Source of the DNA: a bacterium
GTDB lineage: Bacteria > Verrucomicrobiota > Verrucomicrobiia > Limisphaerales > UBA11358
DNA length: 12,476 bases
Reading direction: 5' to 3'
Assembly (NCBI GenBank): GCA_021781185.1
Contig: JAJXXI010000724.1
Location: 1-12,476, forward strand
Shown: positions 1 through 6,674 of the stretch, in pieces
Layout: each line of letters opens with the position of its first letter
Numbering within the stretch: position 1 is the stretch's first letter
The notes under the pieces: generated by a model
The model's database searches: none
Told to the model about the DNA's origin: nothing
The model's input: only the letters and a program-made list of their open reading frames with translations
Translations under genes and position numbers: made by a program

Positions 1-1626
1 AATTCCGGCGGCACCGTCACCAGCACCGGTGGCGTGGTTTCCTTCACCAACTGCACGAGCCTCACCATCCTTGTCGCGCTGGCGACGGATTATGTGATGG
101 ATTATTCCAAGTCCTATCACAGCGGCATTGCGCCGGCAACGACAGTGGCCGTTCAAATCGCCGCCGCAACAGCCAAAAGTTATTCGACATTGAAAGCGGC
201 GCACATCGCGGATTTTCAACATTACTTTAACCGCGTTTCCCTCAATCTGGGCTCGGAGCCGTCCAGCCGCACCAATCTGCCCACCGACCAGCGCATCATT
301 GCCAACAGTGCGGATGACGATCACGATTTGGAAGCGTTGCTCTATCAATATGGCCGTTACCTGATGCTTTCCAGTTCTCGGTCCAACGGCGTGCCGTCAA
401 ACCTTCAAGGCTTGTGGAACGACAGCAACACCGCGCCGTGGCACAGCGATTATCACACGGACATCAACATCCAGATGAATTACTGGGGCGCCGAAGTCGC
501 CAACCTTTCCGAATGCACTGCGCCGTTGTTCAATTACATTCAGAGCCAGTTGCCTGCATGGCGCTGGGCCACGAGCAATGCGTTTCACACGCGCGGCTGG
601 TCGGTGCGCACATCGCTCAACCTCAACGGCGGCATGGGTTGGAACTGGGATTTGCCGGGTGCCGACTGGATGTGCATGCCGGTGTGGGAGCATTATTATT
701 ACACGGGCGACACGAATTTTTTGCGGAACTACGCCTATCCGATGGCGAAGGAACTTTGCGAGTTCTGGCAGGACCGGTTGATAACGAATTCGGATGGCAC
801 GTTGGTTTCGCCGCAAGGCTGGTCGCCTGAACATGGCCCGTCGGCGGAAAACGGTGTGACTTATGATCAGGAGCTGGTCTGGGACGTTTTTGATAATTAC
901 CTCCGCTTCAGCTCGATTCTGAACACGGACTCGGTTTATCGCGCGACCGTTCAAGATTTGCAGAATCGCCTGCTTAAGCCGCGCGTCGGGCCGTGGGGCG
1001 AGCTACGCGAATGGCTTTACACCGCTGACAGCCAGACCGACGAGCACCGCCACACCTCGCATCTGGTCGGCGTTTATCCGGGGCACCAAATCACGCCGGA
1101 CGGAACGCCTGCGCTGGCCAAAGCTGCCGCTGTGAGCCTCATTGCCCGCGGCGATCCGGGCGAGGTGTGCGAGTGGCAGTTTGTGAATCGCGCCGCGATT
1201 TGGGCGCGGCTGGGAAACGGCGAGCAGGCGCATCACCGCCTCGCGCTGTTGTTTTCCAATCCCTGTCTTGAACCGAATCTACTCTGTCGTTACTCTGATT
1301 CGGGCGGCGGTTACGACGGCGTGCCTCAATTGGATGGCAACTTTGGCATCTTGGGATCCATCTCGGAAATGCTGCTGCAAAGTTACGAGGGGGAAATTGT
1401 CCTGCTGCCGGCACTGCCATCGGCGTGGCCGTCCGGCTCGGTCACCGGTCTGCGAGCTCGGGGCGGGTTCAGCGTGGACATGACCTGGACAAATTCACAT
1501 CTCATCTCGGCGACGATTCACAGCATCAACGGCACAAACTGCATTGTTCAATACGGCGGTCTGACCAATCAATTTGATATTCCGCCTGGCGGTTCGGCGC
1601 AGTTCACGCCGCACAACAGCAATTGA
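1..1626 (+). CDS. GH95 alpha-L-fucosidase / alpha-L-galactosidase, 5'-truncated by window
   Basis: This is the C-terminal 541 codons of a glycoside hydrolase family 95 enzyme. The frame is open from base 1, so the true start lies upstream; a GTG at 34 is only an internal valine. GH95 enzymes remove terminal alpha-1,2-L-fucose, or in some members L-galactose, by inversion. In window-codon numbering, the (alpha/alpha)6-barrel shows NLQGLWN (134-140), the catalytic-Asn region HTDINIQMNYW (152-162), SPEHGP with the probable general acid Glu277, and QLDGNFG with Asp445, which in the family helps the Asn pair activate water. GEIVLLPALPSAWP then leads into the C-terminal beta-sandwich, and the end looks natural. 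The first Asn of the usual N-x-N pair reads Asp154, while Asn156 is kept; this may reflect clade or substrate. Family assignment is secure, sugar specificity is not. It is probably exported, like its neighbours, but its signal peptide lies outside the window. Confidence 0.93.
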   Translation, partial: NSGGTVTSTGGVVSFTNCTSLTILVALATDYVMDYSKSYHSGIAPATTVAVQIAAATAKSYSTLKAAHIADFQHYFNRVSLNLGSEPSSRTNLPTDQRIIANSADDDHDLEALLYQYGRYLMLSSSRSNGVPSNLQGLWNDSNTAPWHSDYHTDINIQMNYWGAEVANLSECTAPLFNYIQSQLPAWRWATSNAFHTRGWSVRTSLNLNGGMGWNWDLPGADWMCMPVWEHYYYTGDTNFLRNYAYPMAKELCEFWQDRLITNSDGTLVSPQGWSPEHGPSAENGVTYDQELVWDVFDNYLRFSSILNTDSVYRATVQDLQNRLLKPRVGPWGELREWLYTADSQTDEHRHTSHLVGVYPGHQITPDGTPALAKAAAVSLIARGDPGEVCEWQFVNRAAIWARLGNGEQAHHRLALLFSNPCLEPNLLCRYSDSGGGYDGVPQLDGNFGILGSISEMLLQSYEGEIVLLPALPSAWPSGSVTGLRARGGFSVDMTWTNSHLISATIHSINGTNCIVQYGGLTNQFDIPPGGSAQFTPHNSN

Positions 1627-1852
1627 ACCGCGCAACTCGTGCCGCACGCGGGCGACCAGATGTTCAGTGGCGGGATTTATCTCGATTTTAAATGTCGTCG
1701 TCACCGACCCGCTGCACGTCACCTGGTATGGCACGTTGGTCACCCCGCCGCCGGACATGCCGACGAGTCTTGCTCCGAGTCCGGGCAGCGGCCTGGTGAG
1801 CGTGAGTTGGGGCGCAACCGGAGGCGCGATCAGCTTTACAGAGATAGCATAA
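1627..1852 (+). pseudogene. frameshifted, truncated remnant with half an FN3 domain
   Basis: This stretch follows the GH95 stop directly and has no plausible intact gene. The GH95 frame reads on after the stop as LVPHAGDQMFSGGIYLDF. At about 1685-1695 sensible protein continues one frame over as NVVVTDPLHVTWYGTLV and then PPPDMPTSLAPSPGSG, LVSVSWGATGGAISF. The last part matches the opening strands of an FN3 domain like those later in the window (compare PDAPAGLMATPGNASVVLHW). It stops at a TAA at 1850, in the middle of the FN3 fold, where SYNV-type residues would follow. Dropping one base in the TTTTAAA run near 1686-1692 would join the two pieces. The likely origin is the decayed 3' part of a lost multidomain secreted protein or a deletion scar. 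The catalytic part of the parent protein cannot be identified. Confidence 0.55.
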
Positions 1853-1991
1853 TTCCAATTGTTTCAACCGGCGAAGCTTGAGACTGTCGTTACACACCCA
1901 ACGGGAGCGCCAATAAACAGGCGGTTACGACTGGTTGTGAAGTTAGTGTTGCAGAAACCTGAAATAGCCGAAACACCCCAAAAAAGCAAAA
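1853..1991. other. non-coding leader upstream of the PEP-CTERM gene
   Basis: About 140 bases separate the FN3 remnant from the next start codon. I see no ORF worth calling, no tRNA-like fold and no strong inverted repeat. The best promoter-like pairing is TTACAC (about 1890) with TAAACA about 18 bases downstream, but both boxes match the sigma-70 consensus poorly and I do not call it. The promoter of the PEP-CTERM gene probably lies here, because the upstream gene ends in debris. The sequence just before the ATG is A-rich and lacks a Shine-Dalgarno motif. Confidence 0.4.
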
Positions 1992-3050
1992 ATGAAAAAA
2001 ATCCTGTTAAACACGTGCTGCGCACTTGTGGCCGTTGGCCTGGCCCAATCCGCCCAGGCGCAATATACCGGTGGCACCTTGAACACCACCGCAGTCAACG
2101 ACATGGGTGGGGGAAGTTCAACCATCGGCACTCCGGGGAGCACCAGTGGTGCCCAAGATGATTACATTGGCAACGGCGCTGGCGGCAATGGAAGCCTCAC
2201 GGTGCAAAACGGCACGTTGACCGTCAATGCTGACGATTTCAAGATTGCCAATTGGAATGGTGTCGGTTCGCCGCCTCCGACCGGCTCAATTACGGTGGCT
2301 TCGACCGGCACGCTGAATATTAATAACAACGGCCAATGGGGTGGCGGTGTCGGCCAGCGTGGCACGGGAACGCTGACGATCAACGGCGGCGCGGTGAGTT
2401 GGAATATTGCTGGCTCCAAGGAGCAGCGGTTGGCCATCGGAAACGGTGGATCGGGAAATGGAACCCTAAATCTGAACGGCGGAAGCCTGAGTGTTTCATT
2501 GGGGATTGCTGCGAACGATGGCGAATCACAAATGCGCGTTGGCTCTGACGGCGGCAGCGGTATCCTTAACTTGAATGCCGGGACACTGCTTGATTCAATG
2601 GCTCTGCCATTCTTCTTGGGCGGGAAATACACCGGCTTGAACAGAGGAACCGTGGCAACAAGTGTGCTTGCAGGCAGCAGCGGCAAGATTAATATTTTGA
2701 ATGGCACGTTCGAAATGACGGGCGTGTATGCGGCGCTTGATGCCAGCAAATCCACGTTCAGGGTGGGCAGTCTCGGTGGCAGCGCCACTGGTTTAATCAA
2801 CTTCCAAACCGGCGCAACCGGAGCCCTGTCACTTTATGGCTGGCAACAGTCAGATTTCACCTCCTTGGCCACGGCCGGCGACCTTCAAGTGAACGGCTCC
2901 ACTGTTTCTGACTTGAGCCAATTCACTTATTCGTCCGTCGGTGGTCAGGGGATTTTGACGCTGGCTGCGGTGCCCGAACCGTCCGTCATGGCCGTGTTTG
3001 GCTGCGGCCTTCTGAGCCTGGTTTCCATCATTCGCGGCAAGAAGAATTAA
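1992..3050 (+). CDS. PEP-CTERM surface protein with beta-helix repeats
   Basis: This 352-residue exported protein has no catalytic motif that I recognise. It opens with a clear signal peptide (MKKILLNTCC..., hydrophobic core, probable cleavage after AQA at 21-23). The body is Gly/Asn/Thr-rich and built from about six imperfect repeats with the theme GGxGxGxLxLNGGxLxV, for example NGSLTVQNGTLTV, GTGTLTINGGAV, GNGTLNLNGGSLSV and SGILNLNAGTL. This pattern is typical of right-handed beta-helix, passenger-like proteins. The C-terminus is a textbook PEP-CTERM signal: VPEP at 327-330, a hydrophobic segment (about 331-347), then the basic tail RGKKN. In established systems such tails are processed by an exosortase at the inner membrane, and the protein ends up at the cell surface or in the matrix. 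A surface, adhesin or glycan-contact role is inference from the CAZyme neighbours. The ATG is chosen because it begins the signal peptide directly; no ribosome-binding site is evident. A hairpin 20 bases after the stop suggests an independent transcript. Confidence 0.9.
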   Translation: MKKILLNTCCALVAVGLAQSAQAQYTGGTLNTTAVNDMGGGSSTIGTPGSTSGAQDDYIGNGAGGNGSLTVQNGTLTVNADDFKIANWNGVGSPPPTGSITVASTGTLNINNNGQWGGGVGQRGTGTLTINGGAVSWNIAGSKEQRLAIGNGGSGNGTLNLNGGSLSVSLGIAANDGESQMRVGSDGGSGILNLNAGTLLDSMALPFFLGGKYTGLNRGTVATSVLAGSSGKINILNGTFEMTGVYAALDASKSTFRVGSLGGSATGLINFQTGATGALSLYGWQQSDFTSLATAGDLQVNGSTVSDLSQFTYSSVGGQGILTLAAVPEPSVMAVFGCGLLSLVSIIRGKKN

Positions 3051-3070
3051 AGTCTGTTCAGTAGGAATCG

Positions 3071-3113
3071 CGCCGTCAATTTGGATATAACCAGCTTGGC
3101 GGCGTTTTCGTTT
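3071..3113 (+). terminator. probable intrinsic terminator after the PEP-CTERM gene
   Basis: CGCCGTCAA (3071-3079) pairs with TTGGCGGCG (3096-3104) over nine base pairs with one G-U wobble. A small inner stem forms between TGG (3082-3084) and CCA (3091-3093) around a six-base loop. The hairpin is followed at once by TTTTCGTTT (3105-3113), an interrupted U-tract. Its position, 20 bases past the TAA at 3048-3050, is right for a Rho-independent terminator. The broken U-run and the partly unpaired middle of the hairpin lower confidence. If real, it separates the PEP-CTERM transcript from the lyase-GH27-GH43-GH35 operon, whose promoter should then lie in 3114-3245, where I see no convincing boxes. 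Confidence 0.6.
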
Positions 3114-3245
3114 CAGGGCAGTCTTCCTCTGCGATAGCAGTTTTCGCGGCACCATCAAACCAGAGTGTGGTTTTCCGTTTGGTGTATCCTTGAATGGGGA
3201 ACACGGAATGACCGGAATAACAGCGGCGGAAACAAAAAAACTTTT

Positions 3246-5261
3246 ATGAAACAATCGTTAGCTATTTTTGCAATAATGGTTTCGGCGGCGGCGGCGTGGG
3301 CGCGGCCGTTTGTTCATCCGGGCGGCTTGCAAACGGTGGCGGATCTTCAGCGGATGAAAACCAATGTGCTCGCGGGGAATCATCCGTGGATTGATGACTG
3401 GCGAAGACTGCTGAAGGATCCGCAAGCGCGGAGCAACTGGCGGCCCGCCGCCCATGCCAACATGGGCGTGAGCCGGCAGCGGGCGGATGAGGATGCGCAC
3501 GCCGCCTATCTCAACACGTTGCGCTGGTATGTTTCCGGTGACACCCGTTACGCGGAATGCGCGGTGAGAATTTTCAACGCCTGGTCGGCGTCCGTGAATC
3601 AGGTTCCCTCCGGACAGGACATGCCGGGATTGATCGGCATCCCCATTTTCCACTTTGCCCTCGCGGGAGAACTGTTGCGCATCTATCCCGGCTGGAAACC
3701 GGCGGATTTCAACCGGTTCACCAACATGATGACCCGGTTTTGTTATCCGGTTTGTCACGATTTTCTAACGCGTCACAACGGCGCCTGCATCAGCGCTTAC
3801 TGGGCCAACTGGGATGCGTGCAACATCGGCGCGTTGATTGCGATGGGGGTGCTTTGCGACAACACAAACTTCTATCACGAGGGAATCGAATACTTTGAAC
3901 ACGGGGCGGGGATGGGCAGTATTTCCAATGCCGTTCCGTATTTGTATGCGGATAATCTTGGTCAGTGGCAGGAAAGCGGTCGCGATCAGGAGCACGCCCA
4001 GCTTGGCATCGGCCTGCTGGGCAGCGCCTGTCAGGTGGCTTGGAATCAGGGGGACGATCTTTTCGGCTTCGCGAACAACCGCCTTCTGGCCGGAGCGGAA
4101 TACGTCGCCAAGTGCAATCTGTCGTATCCGGCTTCAACCATTCCCTACACGTTCTACAACAACTGCTCGAATGCTCGGCAATGTTATCTTTCCATCAACG
4201 GGCTGGGGCGTTTGGATGACCGTCCGGTGTGGGAATTGATCTACAATCATTACGCCGTGTTGAAAGGGCTGCCGACTCCGTATGTCAAGGCGATGGCGCA
4301 ATTGATGCGGCCGGAACCTGGCAGCATGGATCATTTTGGTTACGGCACGCTGACCTTCACACTGGATGCGGCGGCTTCGCCATTTCCGCCGAATCCAATT
4401 CCGCCCGTGCCGACTGGACTGAAGGCCGAGGCGGGCGTTTCGCGGGTGTTCCTGAACTGGGGAAAATCTCCGAACGACACCGCGCAAGGCTATGTCGTTG
4501 GTCGTTCCACCGACTCACACGGGCCGTTCAAGGACATCGCTTCGTGGAACGCCGATTCAGCGCCGCAATACACGGACACCTCGCTTTCCAACGGCGTGAC
4601 CTATTACTATGTCGTCGCGGCAAGGAATCAGGCTGGCGTCAGCGAGAACTCCAAGCCAGTGGCAGCACAGCCGGCTGCTGCCGGGGCGCTTCCCCCTGAT
4701 TGGTCCAGCGCCAACATCGGCAAGGTTGGCCGGGCTGGCGGTGCGAGTTATGCCATGGTCAGCCAAAATACCTTCATAACGAAAGGCGCTGGCGGCAAGA
4801 TTAGTGGCAAGTCGGACGCGCTTAATTTTACCCATCATGCGGTGAACGGTGATTTTGCCATTAAGGCCCGCATGGTCAGTGCGGGGCCAATCGGCTGGGG
4901 CAAAATCGGATTGATGGTGCGCGAGTCGCTTGCTCCGGATGCAAAAATGGTCGCGCTGACGCTGGGCGGTGTGGGAGATCGCCAGTGCCGATTCGGAGCG
5001 CGGGCCGACGCGGGCGCAGTCATGACTTCACAGGCGGGCAACGATTACACCTGGCTGCCGGTATGGTTCAAAATCCAGCGGGCCGGCGACGTGTTCACCG
5101 GATATCAATCCGTTGACGGCACGAATTGGTTCAAGGTCGGCGCAAGCACCGTGAAGATGCCGAATCAATGTCTGACTGGCTTGGCGGTCACTGGCGGGAA
5201 GAAGGAAGTTTTTACCACCACGGTTTTTGATCACGCAACAATGCAATACATCTCCAAATGA
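3246..5261 (+). CDS. secreted alginate-lyase-superfamily polysaccharide lyase with FN3 and C-terminal beta-sandwich
   Basis: This 671-residue protein begins with a signal peptide (MKQSLAIFAIMVSAAAAWA, probable cleavage after Ala19). Residues 20-375 form an Alginate_lyase-type (alpha/alpha) toroid domain. Hallmarks are FVHPGGLQT near the N-terminus, NHPW (46-49), YWANWDACNIGALIAMGV (185-202) and ESGRDQEHAQLGIG (243-256). Such enzymes cleave uronic-acid-containing polysaccharides by beta-elimination. Members act on alginate, glucuronan or related polymers, so the substrate cannot be read from the family name. An FN3 domain follows (about 386-478: VPTGLKAEAG ... YYYVVAARN ... AQP), then a concanavalin-like or DUF1349-like beta-sandwich (about 483-665: GDFAIKARMVS, WGKIGLMVRES, VDGTNWFKVG) that may bind glycan. 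I chose ATG 3246 over the in-frame GTG at 3165 because it starts the signal peptide; the nearest purine-rich site (GGCGGA, about 3225-3230) is too far away to be persuasive. It is the first gene of the apparent operon and its stop overlaps the next start. Confidence 0.85.
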   Translation: MKQSLAIFAIMVSAAAAWARPFVHPGGLQTVADLQRMKTNVLAGNHPWIDDWRRLLKDPQARSNWRPAAHANMGVSRQRADEDAHAAYLNTLRWYVSGDTRYAECAVRIFNAWSASVNQVPSGQDMPGLIGIPIFHFALAGELLRIYPGWKPADFNRFTNMMTRFCYPVCHDFLTRHNGACISAYWANWDACNIGALIAMGVLCDNTNFYHEGIEYFEHGAGMGSISNAVPYLYADNLGQWQESGRDQEHAQLGIGLLGSACQVAWNQGDDLFGFANNRLLAGAEYVAKCNLSYPASTIPYTFYNNCSNARQCYLSINGLGRLDDRPVWELIYNHYAVLKGLPTPYVKAMAQLMRPEPGSMDHFGYGTLTFTLDAAASPFPPNPIPPVPTGLKAEAGVSRVFLNWGKSPNDTAQGYVVGRSTDSHGPFKDIASWNADSAPQYTDTSLSNGVTYYYVVAARNQAGVSENSKPVAAQPAAAGALPPDWSSANIGKVGRAGGASYAMVSQNTFITKGAGGKISGKSDALNFTHHAVNGDFAIKARMVSAGPIGWGKIGLMVRESLAPDAKMVALTLGGVGDRQCRFGARADAGAVMTSQAGNDYTWLPVWFKIQRAGDVFTGYQSVDGTNWFKVGASTVKMPNQCLTGLAVTGGKKEVFTTTVFDHATMQYISK

Positions 5262-6649
5262 AACTCATCAGTTCATCAATCATACTCGCTGTTGCTGCCA
5301 CTTCTATGATCACGCTTCGCGCAGGTGCAGAACCGTCTTATTGGAACTGGGCACCAACTCCGCCGATGGGCTGGAACAGCTACGATGCCTGGGGCACGAG
5401 CGTAAATGAGAAGCAAGTGCTGGCCAATGCCCGTTACATGCAGGAACACCTGCTGGCCCACGGCTGGAAATACATCGTCATTGACGCGCGCTGGTATGAC
5501 TCGGTTTCATCCTATGACGACCGGAATTTCAACCGGGATCGCGCCGATGCACAACTCTTCGCGGATGAATTTAGGCGTCTGCTTCCGGCCACGAACCGCT
5601 TTCCCTCCGCAGTGGACGGCAAAGGTTTCAAGCCGCTGGCCGACCAGATTCATGCGCTGGGATTGAAGTTCGGTTTTCACATGATGCGTGGCATCCCGCG
5701 ACAAGCGGTTCGTGCCCGGACACCCATCGCAGAGAGCCACTTCACCGCGGCGGACGCCGCTGACACCAACAGTATTTGCGGTTGGTGTCCCGACATGTTT
5801 GGCGTCCGCAACAATGAGGCCGGGCAGGCGTGGTATGACTCGTGCGCCCGGTTGTGGGCTTCGTGGGGAATTGATTTCATCAAGGTGGACGACCTTTCCC
5901 GGCCCTACCACGCCTCCGAGATCGAGATGATTCGTAAAGCCCTTGACCGGTGCGGTCGCCCGATTGTGTTCAGCACTTCGCCGGGGCCGACCGACCGGAA
6001 AGAAGCGGCGAATATTTCCAAGCAGGCCAACATGTGGCGCATTTCCGGCGACTTTTGGGATCAATGGGGCGACACGTATCGCTCCGGCTTGAATCATCAA
6101 TTTGATTTGCTTGCGCAATGGCAGGGCGTCGGCGGGCCGGGGCATTGGCCGGATGCGGACATGATTCCGTTTGGTCACATCGGGATCAAATGCACCATCG
6201 CGGGGCCCGACCGGCAGACGCGGTTCACGCACGACGAGCAGCGCACGCTGATGTCGCTCTGGGCACTCGCGCCATCGCCGCTCATGCTTGGCGCCAATCT
6301 GCCGGATTTGGATGGCTGGACGTTGTCGCTGCTCACCAACGACGAAGTGTTGGCGGTGAATCAAGACCCGCTGGGCAGCCCGGCTCGACGTGTTGTGCAG
6401 GCGAAAGGAACGGAGATTTGGGTGAAGGATCTCCGGGACGGCAGCAAGGCCATCGGTCTGTTCAATCGCAGTGATGCGGCACAGCCGGTCGAACTGAATT
6501 GGAGCGACGCGGGATTGACCGGCAAACAAAAACTGCGCGACCTTTGGGCGCACAAGGACCTCGGCACTTTTGAAGGGAAATTCAGTGTGCAAGTTCCATC
6601 GCACGGAGCGGTTCTGCTGCGTGCTGATGGGGAAAACATAGCAAAATAG
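5258..6649 (+). CDS. secreted GH27 glycosidase (alpha-galactosidase / beta-L-arabinopyranosidase type)
   Basis: This 463-residue enzyme has a signal peptide (residues 1 to about 24, core SIILAVAATSMITL, likely cleavage near AGA). A family GH27 (beta/alpha)8 barrel follows, with PPMGWNSYDAWG (35-46), YIVIDARWYD (72-81), the nucleophile region DFIKVDD with Asp211, WRISGD with the probable acid/base Asp265, and WPDADMIPFG (297-306). The C-terminal beta-sandwich covers about 378-458. GH27 enzymes are retaining exo-glycosidases for alpha-D-galactose, beta-L-arabinopyranose or alpha-N-acetylgalactosamine. The usual Asp-Asp-Cys-Trp sugar-recognition loop reads Asp76-Ala77-Arg78-Trp79, so one galactose-contacting Asp appears to be missing. 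This puts plain alpha-galactosidase activity in doubt and fits a divergent GH27 branch. The ATG overlaps the stop of the lyase gene in the form ATGA, and no ribosome-binding site is visible, which suggests translational coupling. Confidence 0.9.
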   Translation: MKLISSSIILAVAATSMITLRAGAEPSYWNWAPTPPMGWNSYDAWGTSVNEKQVLANARYMQEHLLAHGWKYIVIDARWYDSVSSYDDRNFNRDRADAQLFADEFRRLLPATNRFPSAVDGKGFKPLADQIHALGLKFGFHMMRGIPRQAVRARTPIAESHFTAADAADTNSICGWCPDMFGVRNNEAGQAWYDSCARLWASWGIDFIKVDDLSRPYHASEIEMIRKALDRCGRPIVFSTSPGPTDRKEAANISKQANMWRISGDFWDQWGDTYRSGLNHQFDLLAQWQGVGGPGHWPDADMIPFGHIGIKCTIAGPDRQTRFTHDEQRTLMSLWALAPSPLMLGANLPDLDGWTLSLLTNDEVLAVNQDPLGSPARRVVQAKGTEIWVKDLRDGSKAIGLFNRSDAAQPVELNWSDAGLTGKQKLRDLWAHKDLGTFEGKFSVQVPSHGAVLLRADGENIAK

Positions 6650-6661
6650 AAGTCGGGTGAC

Positions 6662-6666
6662 GGAAG
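6662..6666 (+). promoter_or_regulatory. ribosome-binding site that decides the GH43 start
   Basis: GGAAG lies eight bases before the ATG at 6675, a normal Shine-Dalgarno spacing. This favours 6675 over the upstream in-frame GTG at 6657, which would add six residues (MTEVSF) before the signal peptide. It is the clearest ribosome-binding site in the window; the other starts lack a well-placed one. Confidence 0.6.
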
Positions 6667-6674
6667 TTAGTTTT

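Noticed and set aside
397..954. Minus-strand ORF (185 codons) opposite the GH95 gene
   Set aside because: Arg/Val-rich with no family motif, and it overlaps the catalytic core of GH95.
1637..1650. Small palindrome CGTGCCGCACG near 1638-1648 as a terminator for GH95
   Set aside because: The stem is only four base pairs with no following U-tract.
2162..2800. Minus-strand Pro/Leu-rich ORF (212 codons) opposite the PEP-CTERM gene
   Set aside because: Its proline-leucine richness mirrors the Gly/Asn repeats of the sense strand; it is an antisense artefact of the repeats.
3165..3245. Upstream GTG start adding 27 residues to the lyase
   Set aside because: The extension would bury the signal peptide behind a hydrophilic stretch (NDRNNSGGNKK); ATG 3246 gives a normal signal peptide.
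3114..3245. Promoter for the lyase operon
   Set aside because: I looked for -35/-10 pairs. TTGAAT near 3190 has only GAATAA about 19 bases downstream, which is too weak to annotate, although a promoter is expected here.
3246..5261. Naming the cluster an alginate-utilisation system
   Set aside because: The superfamily label is broad and the neighbouring exo-enzymes act on neutral sugars; no other alginate pathway gene is present.
6657..6674. GTG start six codons upstream in the GH43 gene
   Set aside because: No ribosome-binding site fits it, while GGAAG at 6662-6666 is correctly spaced for ATG 6675.
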